From contig NZ_CP025408.1 in NCBI RefSeq assembly GCF_002847305.1, positions 1,038,001-1,102,000 of the forward strand: a DNA stretch of 64,000 bases. The letters run 5' to 3'. Source of the DNA: Paracoccus tegillarcae (lineage in GTDB: Bacteria > Pseudomonadota > Alphaproteobacteria > Rhodobacterales > Rhodobacteraceae). A model generated the notes under the pieces. That model ran no database searches. It had not been told where the DNA came from and saw nothing but the letters and a program-made list of their open reading frames with translations. The translations under genes and the position numbers were made by a program. This document shows positions 56,304 to 64,000 of this stretch, in pieces (the stretch's first letter is position 1; every line of letters begins with the position of its first letter).

Positions 56304-57233
56304 ATGAACTGGATCACGAACTACGTCCGTCCCCGGATCAACTCGTTGTTTTCGCGCCGCGAAGTGCCCGAAAATCTGTGGACGAAATGCCCCGAATGCG
56401 GAACCATGCTGTTCCACCGTGAACTGGCCGACAACCTGAATGTCTGTTCGAACTGCGATCATCACCTTCCGATCACACCGCGCGAACGGTTCAACGGCCT
56501 GTTCGACGGCGGTGTATTCGTCGAGGTCAAGGTTCCCGATCCGGTCGCCGACCCGCTGAATTTCCGCGATCAGAAGAAATATCCCGAGCGGATGAAAGCG
56601 GCGCAAAAGACCACCGGCGAAAAAGAGGCGATGCTGGTTGCCGAGGGCGAGATCGGGCGCACCCCGATTATCGCAGCCGCGCAGGATTTCAGCTTTATGG
56701 CCGGCTCCATGGGCATGTATGTAGGCAATGCCATCATCGCGGCCGCCGAACGCGCTGTAAAACTGAAACGCCCGCTGGTGCTGTTCTCGGCTGCCGGCGG
56801 CGCGCGCATGCAAGAGGGTATCCTGTCGCTGATGCAAATGCCGCGCACCACGGTCGCGGTCGAAATGCTGAAAGAGGCCGGGCTGCCCTATATCGTCGTG
56901 CTGACCCACCCGACCACCGGCGGCGTGACGGCCTCTTATGCGATGCTGGGTGATGTCCAGATCGCAGAGCCGAATGCCCTGATCTGCTTTGCCGGCCCCC
57001 GCGTCATCGAACAGACCATCCGCGAAAAACTGCCCGAGGGCTTCCAGCGCGCCGAATATCTGCTGGAACACGGGATGCTGGACCGCGTGACCAATCGCCT
57101 GAAACTGCGCGAGGAACTGGTTTCGATCCTGCGCATGATGACTGGACTGCCCGCGCCTGTGATGGGTGAATTGCCGCCGCCGGGCGACACCGAGCCCGCC
57201 AAGGCACAGCCGTCGCAGGAAAAAAGCGCCTGA
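56304..57233 (+). CDS. accD: Acetyl-CoA carboxylase, carboxyltransferase beta subunit
   Basis: A 309-residue protein with the N-terminal zinc finger [23 protein letters not shown] and the carboxyltransferase region [40 protein letters not shown]. It pairs with AccA (36573) for malonyl-CoA formation. The C-terminal tail is rich in Pro, Glu and Lys. folC follows after 57 bases, the accD-folC pair seen in many proteobacteria. Confidence 0.96.
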   Translation: MNWITNYVRPRINSLFSRREVPENLWTKCPECGTMLFHRELADNLNVCSNCDHHLPITPRERFNGLFDGGVFVEVKVPDPVADPLNFRDQKKYPERMKAAQKTTGEKEAMLVAEGEIGRTPIIAAAQDFSFMAGSMGMYVGNAIIAAAERAVKLKRPLVLFSAAGGARMQEGILSLMQMPRTTVAVEMLKEAGLPYIVVLTHPTTGGVTASYAMLGDVQIAEPNALICFAGPRVIEQTIREKLPEGFQRAEYLLEHGMLDRVTNRLKLREELVSILRMMTGLPAPVMGELPPPGDTEPAKAQPSQEKSA

Positions 57234-57290
57234 TCATCATTCGTGTCCAGATTTACCGAGGGTCCGGGGGCAACACCTTCGGCTTGATCC

Positions 57291-58562
57291 ATGTCCCAGT
57301 CTGACGCCATCCTAGACCGCCTGATGTCGCTGCACCCGAAGGTGATTGACCTGTCACTGGATAGGATGCACCGCCTGCTGACCGCGCTCGGCAATCCCGA
57401 GCGGCAGATCCCGCCCGTGATCCACATCGCCGGCACCAATGGCAAGGGATCCACCCAGGCGATGATCCGCGCCGGTCTGGAGGCAGGTGGCGCCCGCGTA
57501 CATGCCTATACATCGCCGCACCTTGCGCGATTTCACGAACGCATCCGCCTGGCCGGCACTCTGATCGACGAGGACGTGCTGGCAGCCACGCTGGAGGAAT
57601 GCGAGGCCGCAAACGGCGGCGAACCCGTTACCTTCTTCGAGATCACCACGGCGGCTGCGTTCCTGGCGTTTTCCCGTGTGTCCGCCGATTATACACTGCT
57701 TGAGGTTGGGCTGGGCGGTCGGTTGGATTGCACCAATGTCATCGACACCCCGCGCCTGACAATCATCACCCCGGTCAGCATCGATCATACCCAGTTCCTG
57801 GGCGATACCCTGCCGCAAATCGCTGGCGAAAAAGCGGGCATCCTTAAACGCGGCGTGCGCTGCATCGTCGCGCCGCAGGCGGATGAGGCCCTTGCCGTGA
57901 TCGAGGACCGCGCCGCCCGGCTGCCAGCGCCGCTTTCCATCGCAGGTCAGCACTGGACCGTGTCGCGCGAACGCGATGCGCTGGTCTATCAGGATGAGAA
58001 CGGGTTGCTGGATCTGCCGCTGCCCAACCTGCCCGGCCCGCATCAGATCCAGAATGCCGGCACCGCGCTGGCCGCGCTGCGTGATCTTGGCGCACGCCCG
58101 GATCAGGCGGTGGCGGCCGTGACCCGCGCAGAATGGCCCGCCCGTATGCAGCGGCTGAAAAGCGGCCCGCTGGTCGATGCCGCCGGCCCGCAGGCCGAGC
58201 TGTGGCTGGATGGCGGCCATAACCCCGCAGGCGGTCAGGCCGTCGCCGATACGCTGGCCACGATGCCCAAGCGACCCACTCACCTGGTCTGCGGAATGTT
58301 GAACACCAAGGATGTCACCGGCTACATGCGCCCCCTCGCAAGGCAGGCGGACAGCCTGACTGCCGTCGCGATTCCGGGCGAGGCGAACACCCTGCCCGCC
58401 GACGTGACCGCAGATGCTGCGCGCTCAGTGGGCCTTGCGGCAACAACGGCGGCGGATTGCGAAAGCGCCATACGTCTGATCGCAAGCAACCAGCCGCAAT
58501 GCAGAATCCTCATCTGCGGATCATTGTATCTCGCCGGCCGTGTGCTACGCGACAATAGCTGA
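57291..58562 (+). CDS. folC: Folylpolyglutamate synthase/dihydrofolate synthase
   Basis: A 423-residue ligase with the ATP loop HIAGTNGKGSTQAMIRAGL and the Mur-ligase blocks TSPHLARFHERIRL, LLEVGLGGRLDCTNVID and LWLDGGHNPAGGQAVADTL. It adds glutamates to folates, and makes dihydrofolate from dihydropteroate. It is in an operon with accD. It is convergent with zapE (stops 24 bases apart). Confidence 0.95.
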   Translation: MSQSDAILDRLMSLHPKVIDLSLDRMHRLLTALGNPERQIPPVIHIAGTNGKGSTQAMIRAGLEAGGARVHAYTSPHLARFHERIRLAGTLIDEDVLAATLEECEAANGGEPVTFFEITTAAAFLAFSRVSADYTLLEVGLGGRLDCTNVIDTPRLTIITPVSIDHTQFLGDTLPQIAGEKAGILKRGVRCIVAPQADEALAVIEDRAARLPAPLSIAGQHWTVSRERDALVYQDENGLLDLPLPNLPGPHQIQNAGTALAALRDLGARPDQAVAAVTRAEWPARMQRLKSGPLVDAAGPQAELWLDGGHNPAGGQAVADTLATMPKRPTHLVCGMLNTKDVTGYMRPLARQADSLTAVAIPGEANTLPADVTADAARSVGLAATTAADCESAIRLIASNQPQCRILICGSLYLAGRVLRDNS

Positions 58563-58586
58563 CGGAAACCGCCACAGATAGGCCGT

Positions 58587-59705
58587 TCAACCAGCGGCGC
58601 GCGCACCCCAGGCCGCGTCCTGCATTTCGCGCAGCCGGCTTGTCGTGCGCTCGAATTCAAAGCTGCCTTCGCCCTCGTTATACAGCTGCTCTGGCTCATC
58701 CGCGGCACTGGCGATCAGTTTGAGCTTGGCCTCGTAGAGCGTGTCGATCAGCGTCACAAAGCGCTTGGCCTCGTTGTAATTCGACATGCTCAGGCGGGGG
58801 ATCGCGTCGATCATCAGCACATCGACCTCGCGCGTGATCGCCAGATAGTCAGCCGGGCCTAGCGGCTGTCCGCAAAGATCCCAGAAACTGGCGCGGCCGA
58901 CACGATCGGCGCATTTGGGCAGGATGACCTTGCGCCCCTTGACCTCTATCTCGCGCGGTGCGGGGGTCGCGCCGCCCGTCAAATCGGCCCAGGTGGCATC
59001 CATGGCTGCCCGCGCCTCGGCATTGGCGGGGGAGAACCAGACCTGACCGCCGGCGGCCCTGCCCTGCCGGTAATCGGTCGGGCTGGCCAGTTCCACCACC
59101 TGCATCCTTTCCTTCAACAGCTTGATGAAGGGCAGGAAAAGCTGGCGGTTCAACCCGTGTTTGTACAAATCATCCGGCGTGCGGTTCGATGTGGTTACGA
59201 TCACCACGCCCTCTTCGAACAGGACCTGGAAAAGCCGCCCGACAATCATGGCATCGGCAATGTCGGTGATCTGCATCTCGTCAAAGCATAGCAACCGGAC
59301 CGAGGCGGCAACCTCTTGCGCGACCGGACGGACCGTATCCTGATCACCACGTTTGCGCGCGGCCTCTAGCCCGGTCTGAATTTCCTGCATGAATTCGTGA
59401 AAATGCACGCGCCGCTTCGCCTCGATCGGGGCCGCATCGACGATCAGATCCATCAACATGGACTTGCCCCGCCCGACACCGCCCCACAGATAAAGACCCT
59501 GCGACCCGTCTGCCGGTGCCGCATCCGCCTGGCCGCCGCCAAACCAACTGCGCCAGCCGCCGTTTGTGCTGGCGGCGGGCTGGTCCTGCAGCGAGTCCAC
59601 GACCGCATCCATCAGAGGCAGGACCTGCGCCTGCGCCTCATCCTCGCGCAGCAGCCCTGCCTTGACGCGCTCGCGATACAGATCAGATACGCTTGTCACA
59701 CCCAT
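58587..59705 (-). CDS. zapE: ZapE/AFG1-like ATPase
   Basis: A 372-residue AAA-type ATPase with Walker A in LWGGVGRGKSMLMDLI and Walker B in VRLLCFDEMQITDI. It belongs to the AFG1 family, linked to cell division and, in mitochondria, to protease-dependent turnover of respiratory subunits. ATG is at 59705. The gap of 166 bases to the phosphatase gene holds no gene. Confidence 0.92.
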   Translation of the reverse strand: MGVTSVSDLYRERVKAGLLREDEAQAQVLPLMDAVVDSLQDQPAASTNGGWRSWFGGGQADAAPADGSQGLYLWGGVGRGKSMLMDLIVDAAPIEAKRRVHFHEFMQEIQTGLEAARKRGDQDTVRPVAQEVAASVRLLCFDEMQITDIADAMIVGRLFQVLFEEGVVIVTTSNRTPDDLYKHGLNRQLFLPFIKLLKERMQVVELASPTDYRQGRAAGGQVWFSPANAEARAAMDATWADLTGGATPAPREIEVKGRKVILPKCADRVGRASFWDLCGQPLGPADYLAITREVDVLMIDAIPRLSMSNYNEAKRFVTLIDTLYEAKLKLIASAADEPEQLYNEGEGSFEFERTTSRLREMQDAAWGARAAG

Positions 59706-59871
59706 CCCCCGGTGATTTCTGGTATTCCAGCCACTGAACTATCACAGAGGATTTCCACTGCACAGAGCACCGCAGCCAGAGCGAAATCTATCAGGGCAAT
59801 CAAGCGCTTGTGATAGCCGCCCGTTCGCGTTGGGCCTATAAGACCGGAAAATCACACGAGAAGGCAGGCAC

Positions 59872-60438
59872 ATGCGGCGACTTATCATCCGAACCGCCAA
59901 GATATCAGGCGTGGCGCTGGTCTGCATGATCGCCTTTCTCGCCTATCTGAAGGTCAGCGGAAATTTTCATGCCATCACCCCAGGCCAAGCCTACCGTGCC
60001 GCGCAGATGGGGCCGGAAAAGCTGGTCGAGTGGACCGCCGAACACGGCATCGCTTCGGTCCTGAACCTGCGGGGTGAAAACGAAGGCACGGATTGGTATG
60101 ACGCCGAGGTTGCCACGGCAGACAAGCTGGGCATCACGCATATCAACTTTCGTATGTCGGCCAGCCAGGAGCTGACCGGCCCCGAAGCGCAGCAACTGAT
60201 ACAGATCATGCGCGACGCCCCCAAACCGATGCTGATCCATTGTCAGGCCGGCGCAGACCGTACGGGGCTGGCGGCGGCGCTCTACGTCGCCGGGATAGAG
60301 GGCGGCAGCGAGTTGTCCGCGGAATGGCAGCTGTCGCCGCGTTATGGCCATATCGGCATTCCGTGGATCAGCGCGGCCTGGCCGATGGACGAAACATGGG
60401 AACGGATCGAGCCGTGGCTGGGGTACCCCCGCAGCTGA
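59872..60438 (+). CDS. Membrane-anchored dual-specificity protein phosphatase
   Basis: A 188-residue protein with an N-terminal membrane segment (about residues 10-28) and a phosphatase domain with the P-loop LIHCQAGADRTGLAAAL, where Cys and Arg are the catalytic pair and Asp near residue 80 (GTDWYDAE) may be general acid. It probably works on phosphotyrosine or phospholipid. Its stop lies directly against the stop of gltX on the other strand (no gap). Confidence 0.86.
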   Translation: MRRLIIRTAKISGVALVCMIAFLAYLKVSGNFHAITPGQAYRAAQMGPEKLVEWTAEHGIASVLNLRGENEGTDWYDAEVATADKLGITHINFRMSASQELTGPEAQQLIQIMRDAPKPMLIHCQAGADRTGLAAALYVAGIEGGSELSAEWQLSPRYGHIGIPWISAAWPMDETWERIEPWLGYPRS

Positions 60439-61764
60439 TCAGCCGCGTGCGCGCACGACCTGCAACAGCGGCATCACATCGGACATCTCGGGCCCATGCG
60501 CCTGCCCGGTCAGCGCCTTGCGCAGCGGCATGAACAGCCCTTTGCCCTTGCGGCCCGTTGCCTCTTTCACCTGCGTGGTGAATTCGCTCCAGGTGGCGTC
60601 GGTATAGGGCGGCGGCGGCAGCAGGGTCATGGCCTCGGCAATGAACTTCGCGTCCTCGGGGTCGATCTGCGGCTCGGCACCCTTGCTGAAGATCGTCCAC
60701 CAGCCGGCCAGATCGTCCAGCTTGGTGATATTCTGGCTGGCCACGCGCCAGAACCGCTCGGCCAGGTCATCCGGCACGCCAAGCGCCGCGATCCGATCCT
60801 TGACCGCATCAAAGGACAGCGCCTGATTGCGTTCGCGCGTCAGCGGCCACAGATCCTCGGGATCGAACTTGGTGGGCGAGGCGCCGAATTGCGACGGCTC
60901 GAAACCTTCGGCGATCTCTTCCAGCGACATGCGCAATTCGACCGGCTGGCTGGAACCAAGCCGCGCCATCAGCGACAACAGCGCCTCTGGTGCGACGCCC
61001 GCCTCGCGCAGATCGCGCAGCGACAGGGTGCCAAGCCGTTTCGACAGCTCTTCGCCTTGCGCGCCGGTCAGCAGGCTGTGATGGGCAAAATTCGGCGGCG
61101 TGCCACCCAGTGCCTCGATGATCTGGATCTGGGTCGCCGTGTTGGTCACGTGATCCGCGCCGCGCACGATGTCGGTGACACCCATATCGGTATCGTCAAC
61201 CGAAGAGGCAAAGGTATACAGAACCTGCCCATCCGCGCGGATCAGCACCGGATCGCTGACCGAGGCAGCATCAATCGAGATATCGCCAAGGATGCCATCG
61301 TTCCATTCGATCCGCTCATGATCCAGACGAAAGCGCCAGTAACCCTCGCGCCCCTCGGACCGCAGGCGGTCCTTGTCGGCATCCGACAGGTTCAGACCAG
61401 CGCGGTCATAGACCGGCGGCTTGCCCATGTTCAGCAGCTTCTTGCGCTTGAGGTCCAGTTCGGTCGGGGTTTCGAACACCTCGTACAGCCGGCCACTGTC
61501 GCGCAGTTGCTGGGCAGTCTCGCGATAGCGGTCAAGGCGCAGCGACTGCCGCTCGACCCGATCCCATGTCAGGCCCAGCCATTCCAGATCGCGCTTGATG
61601 CCATCGACATATTCTTCCTTGCTGCGTTCCTGATCGGTATCGTCGAGGCGCAGGATGAAACTGCCCCCGGCCTTCTTGGCGATCAGATAGTTGAACAGCG
61701 CGGTGCGCAGATTGCCCACATGGATGTTGCCGGTCGGCGAAGGGGCGAAACGAGTGGTGGTCAT
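60439..61764 (-). CDS. gltX: Glutamyl-tRNA synthetase
   Basis: A 441-residue class I synthetase with the HIGH-type motif PSPTGNIHVGNLRTAL and KMSKS-type motif EELSKRLGTLSLRDL, and FAHHSLLTGAQG before it. It charges tRNA-Glu; many alphaproteobacteria have two copies, of which one may charge tRNA-Gln for later amidation. ATG 61764 starts MTTTRFAPSPTG. A long upstream open frame was not taken because homology begins here. Confidence 0.93.
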   Translation of the reverse strand: MTTTRFAPSPTGNIHVGNLRTALFNYLIAKKAGGSFILRLDDTDQERSKEEYVDGIKRDLEWLGLTWDRVERQSLRLDRYRETAQQLRDSGRLYEVFETPTELDLKRKKLLNMGKPPVYDRAGLNLSDADKDRLRSEGREGYWRFRLDHERIEWNDGILGDISIDAASVSDPVLIRADGQVLYTFASSVDDTDMGVTDIVRGADHVTNTATQIQIIEALGGTPPNFAHHSLLTGAQGEELSKRLGTLSLRDLREAGVAPEALLSLMARLGSSQPVELRMSLEEIAEGFEPSQFGASPTKFDPEDLWPLTRERNQALSFDAVKDRIAALGVPDDLAERFWRVASQNITKLDDLAGWWTIFSKGAEPQIDPEDAKFIAEAMTLLPPPPYTDATWSEFTTQVKEATGRKGKGLFMPLRKALTGQAHGPEMSDVMPLLQVVRARG

Positions 61765-61840
61765 GGCTGTCTCCTGTTGCGCCCGCTCTTTCACAAAGGC
61801 TGGATTTTGTCCATATGAGGGCAAGGAAGCGAGGTATCCA

Positions 61841-62248
61841 ATGGCCGATTTGACTGATCTGACCGCCCCCGACGTGGCAGAAATCGAGGCGATGGCCCGC
61901 GCGGCGATGGCCATGCTGCCCGAGGCCTTTGCCGGACCCGCGAAAGATGTCGCCGTGCAGGTGGCCGATTTTGCGCCCGATGACATTCTGGACGAATTGC
62001 AGATCGACGACCCGCTGGAACTGACGGGGCTTTACGAGGGCATTCCGATGACCGAAAAATCGGTCGCGGATCAGCCGGGCGGGCCGGATATCATCTGGCT
62101 GTTCCGCCGCGCGATCCTGGACGAATGGGCAAGCCGGGGCAATGTGACGCTTGGCGATCTGGTCGGTCATATCGTGGTCCATGAATTGGCGCATCACTTC
62201 GGCTGGTCGGACGACGATATCGCCCGGATCGACAGGTGGTGGGAATGA
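61841..62248 (+). CDS. Small zincin-like metallopeptidase
   Basis: A 135-residue protein with the zinc site VVHELAHHFGWSDDD (HExxHxxG) near the C-terminus and preceding helices. It belongs to a family of possible minimal zinc proteases in alphaproteobacteria (DUF1025-like). No export signal is seen. Its stop overlaps the ATG of the kinase gene (ATGA), so the two are coupled; a role in the kinase pathway is not proven. Confidence 0.85.
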   Translation: MADLTDLTAPDVAEIEAMARAAMAMLPEAFAGPAKDVAVQVADFAPDDILDELQIDDPLELTGLYEGIPMTEKSVADQPGGPDIIWLFRRAILDEWASRGNVTLGDLVGHIVVHELAHHFGWSDDDIARIDRWWE

Positions 62249-63195
62249 CCCAGGACCCGATCCTGACCATCACCCTGAACCCGGCGCTGGATCTGTCCAC
62301 CGCCGCCGATGAGGTGCGCCCGGAACTCAAACTGCGCTGCGACAAGCCGTTGGTCGATCCCGGGGGCGGTGGCATCAATGTCAGCCGCGCCATCCGCATC
62401 CTGGGCGGCACCTCGGCGGCACTGGTGGCTTTGGGTGGTGCGACCGGCACGCGGATCGCAGAGCTGCTTAAGGCTGATGGCCTCAAGGTGATGCGCCTTA
62501 CCGCGCCGGGTGAAACGCGGCAGTCGCTGGCCGTCACCGATCGCGCCAGCGGCAAGCAGTTCCGCTTTGTGCTGCCGGGGCCGGAGTGGCACCGCGCCAA
62601 TGTGGCCGATGCCATGTCCGCCATCGCCGAGGCCGCCCGCGCCGGTGGCTGGGTGGTGCTGTCAGGATCGAACCCGCCGGGCGTCCCCGCCGGTTTCGCA
62701 CAAATGCTGGCGGTGCGGCTGAAAGACAGCGCCGCGCGACTGCTGGTCGACACCTCAGGCGAGGCTTTGCGGGCCATTGCGGCCTCATCCACGCCGGTCG
62801 ATGTGTTGCGGATGGACAGCCACGAGGCGCAGGACCTTGCAGGGCGCGATCTGCCGCTGCGCAGCGACAGCGCCGCATTCGCCGCCGGGCTGGTAAGGGA
62901 TGGCGTGGCCCACGCGGTGATCGTGGCGCGCGGCGCCGATGGCTCGGTGATCGCCGGACAGGACGGCTGCTGGCATGCCGAGGCGGCGAAAGTGCCGGTC
63001 GTCAGTGCCGTGGGCGCGGGCGACAGCTTTGTCGCCGGGTTCCTGCGCGCGACCGCGCAAAACCAGCCGGTCGATCAGGCGCTGGCGCTTGGTGCCGCTG
63101 CCGCATCCGCCGCCTGCATGACACCCGCGACCGAGCTTTGCCACGCCAAGGATGTCTGGCAGCTTTACGAAGAACGTGTGGTGACGCGGCTTTAG
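62245..63195 (+). CDS. 1-phosphofructokinase/hexose-phosphate kinase of PfkB family
   Basis: A 316-residue kinase starting LTITLNPALDLSTAADEV, with the LacC/FruK block GGGGINVSRAIRILGGTSAA and the signature SAVGAGDSFVAGFL containing the catalytic aspartate. FruK-type enzymes phosphorylate fructose 1-phosphate, LacC-type tagatose 6-phosphate; this one could be either, or a 6-phosphofructokinase. No PTS genes are adjacent. Starts at ATG 62245, overlapping the metallopeptidase. Confidence 0.85.
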   Translation: MTQDPILTITLNPALDLSTAADEVRPELKLRCDKPLVDPGGGGINVSRAIRILGGTSAALVALGGATGTRIAELLKADGLKVMRLTAPGETRQSLAVTDRASGKQFRFVLPGPEWHRANVADAMSAIAEAARAGGWVVLSGSNPPGVPAGFAQMLAVRLKDSAARLLVDTSGEALRAIAASSTPVDVLRMDSHEAQDLAGRDLPLRSDSAAFAAGLVRDGVAHAVIVARGADGSVIAGQDGCWHAEAAKVPVVSAVGAGDSFVAGFLRATAQNQPVDQALALGAAAASAACMTPATELCHAKDVWQLYEERVVTRL

Positions 63196-63230
63196 GCCGT
63201 TGGCTTGAGGGGCGTTATGCGGTTCTTCGA

Positions 63231-64000
63231 TTAGGCGGCCGGCATCCGCGCCTCGATCATGCCGGCATACCAACTGCTGCCTGCGGGGATCGCGTCGTCG
63301 TTGAAATTATAGGCAGGGTGATGAACCATCGCGGTGTCGCCATTGCCGACCCAGATATAGGCGCCGGGGCGTTCGTTCAGCATGAAACTGAAATCCTCGC
63401 CGCCCATCATCGGCTGCATCTCCATATCGACATCGCCAGAGATGCCGCGTGCCACGTCAGCGGCCCAGTCCGTCGCCTCTTCGTTGTTCATGGTGACCGG
63501 ATAACCGCGCTGATAATCGACATCGGCATGTGCCCCCATGGCCGCCGCTACATTGGTCGCGACGCGGGTGATGCCCTCTTCCAACTGATCGCGCACCCCG
63601 GCCTCGAGGCTGCGTGCTGTGCCTTTCAGCTTGACCACTTGCGGGATGACGTTATGCGCGCTCGAATCCGTCTCGACCACGCAGGTCGACACCACCGCAT
63701 TCTTCAGTGGGTCGATATTCCGCGACACAATGGATTGCAGCGCCACAATGATCTGCGCGGCGGTCAAGGTCGTGTCGATGCACTCATGCGGCTTGGCAGC
63801 ATGGCCGCCCTTGCCGGTCAGCGTGATGTCGAACTGATCCGCCGCCGCCATCATCGCGCCGGGCCGGATCGAGAACTGCCCCACCGCCATGCCCGGCATG
63901 TTGTGCATCCCGTAAAATTCCTGAATGCCCCAGCGATCGACCAGCCCGTCCTCCAGCATCGCGCGGCCGCCCGCGCCGCCTTCTTCGGCGGGCTGGAAAA
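63231..64000 (-). CDS. M20 amidohydrolase, C-terminal part (runs off the window)
   Basis: About 256 residues are inside the window; the frame is open at the right edge (FQPAEEGGAGGRAML), so the N-terminus lies beyond 64000. The M20D family is shown by QPAEEG, KGGHAAKPHECIDT in the dimerisation domain and the metal-binding MMGGEDFSFML near the end. Such enzymes (hippurate or N-acyl amino acid hydrolases) split amides of amino acids. It is convergent with the PfkB-family kinase gene. Confidence 0.9.
   Translation of the reverse strand, partial: FQPAEEGGAGGRAMLEDGLVDRWGIQEFYGMHNMPGMAVGQFSIRPGAMMAAADQFDITLTGKGGHAAKPHECIDTTLTAAQIIVALQSIVSRNIDPLKNAVVSTCVVETDSSAHNVIPQVVKLKGTARSLEAGVRDQLEEGITRVATNVAAAMGAHADVDYQRGYPVTMNNEEATDWAADVARGISGDVDMEMQPMMGGEDFSFMLNERPGAYIWVGNGDTAMVHHPAYNFNDDAIPAGSSWYAGMIEARMPAA

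Overview
The window is GC-rich, densely packed chromosomal DNA from an alphaproteobacterium, most likely family Rhodobacteraceae (Paracoccus-like). The evidence is the split F0-ATP synthase cluster (atpI-atpB-atpE-atpF'-atpF on its own), a DUF6478 protein (a family I recall from Rhodobacteraceae), a triple deformylase-fmt cluster, EF-type HrpB helicase, a 441-residue glutamyl-tRNA synthetase, and copies of the GC-rich hairpin element ending in GGGATATTTT or GAGGATATTTG that is scattered through genomes of this family. I see no prophage, insertion sequence, CRISPR array or conjugation gene. Almost everything is core metabolism and envelope maintenance, with short accessory insertions.

Layout. 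1-2234 (minus): F0 ATP synthase with a recognisable promoter. 2330-5513 (plus): an ArsR-type regulator with a palindromic operator, then psuK, queC and psuG, which combine pseudouridine catabolism with a queuosine-pathway enzyme. 5510-9000 (minus): patatin, aldo/keto reductase, prfB with its terminator. 9.1-16 kb: lipoprotein, mrcA, cupin, amiC, aminotransferase, DsbA-like protein. 16.1-24.3 kb: dinB, hrpB (with a repetitive element inside the coding frame), YcjX/YcjF pair, a decayed acetyltransferase, a thioesterase and a GAF histidine kinase. 24.4-28.1 kb: a 19-unit MORN-repeat exported protein, nadE, and a repeat-rich gap. 28.1-32.1 kb: LysE exporter and a peptide-type ABC transporter lacking a binding protein. 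32.1-34.6 kb: fmt plus three tandem def paralogues of which the last has lost catalytic residues. 34.7-37.5 kb: MalY-like lyase, L,D-transpeptidase, accA. 37.5-42.5 kb: small genes, tRNA-Arg(CCT), LacI regulator, S49 protease, a 38-residue membrane peptide, Ca/Na exchanger and an SDR. 42.5-48.3 kb: uvrC, DUF6152-like protein, pgsA-moaD-moaE, an unknown membrane protein, gshA. 48.3-56.2 kb (minus): AI-2E permease, the carboxyspermidine-type polyamine pair with a strong terminator, DUF6478, ilvD, cls. 56.3-64 kb: accD-folC, zapE, a dual-specificity phosphatase, gltX, a zinc peptidase overlapping a sugar-phosphate kinase, and the C-terminal part of an M20 amidohydrolase.

Themes. Fatty-acid initiation (accA, accD), phospholipid synthesis (pgsA, cls), peptidoglycan (mrcA, amiC, L,D-transpeptidase), translation initiation and termination (fmt, def, prfB, gltX, tRNA-Arg) and cofactor synthesis (nadE, folC, moaD/E, gshA) dominate. 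The points that most deserve a second look are the decaying third deformylase, the in-frame repeat in hrpB, the alternating two-unit architecture of the MORN protein, the psuK-queC-psuG arrangement with its operator, and two small proteins (positions 37674 and 40413). No clearly new multi-gene system was found.
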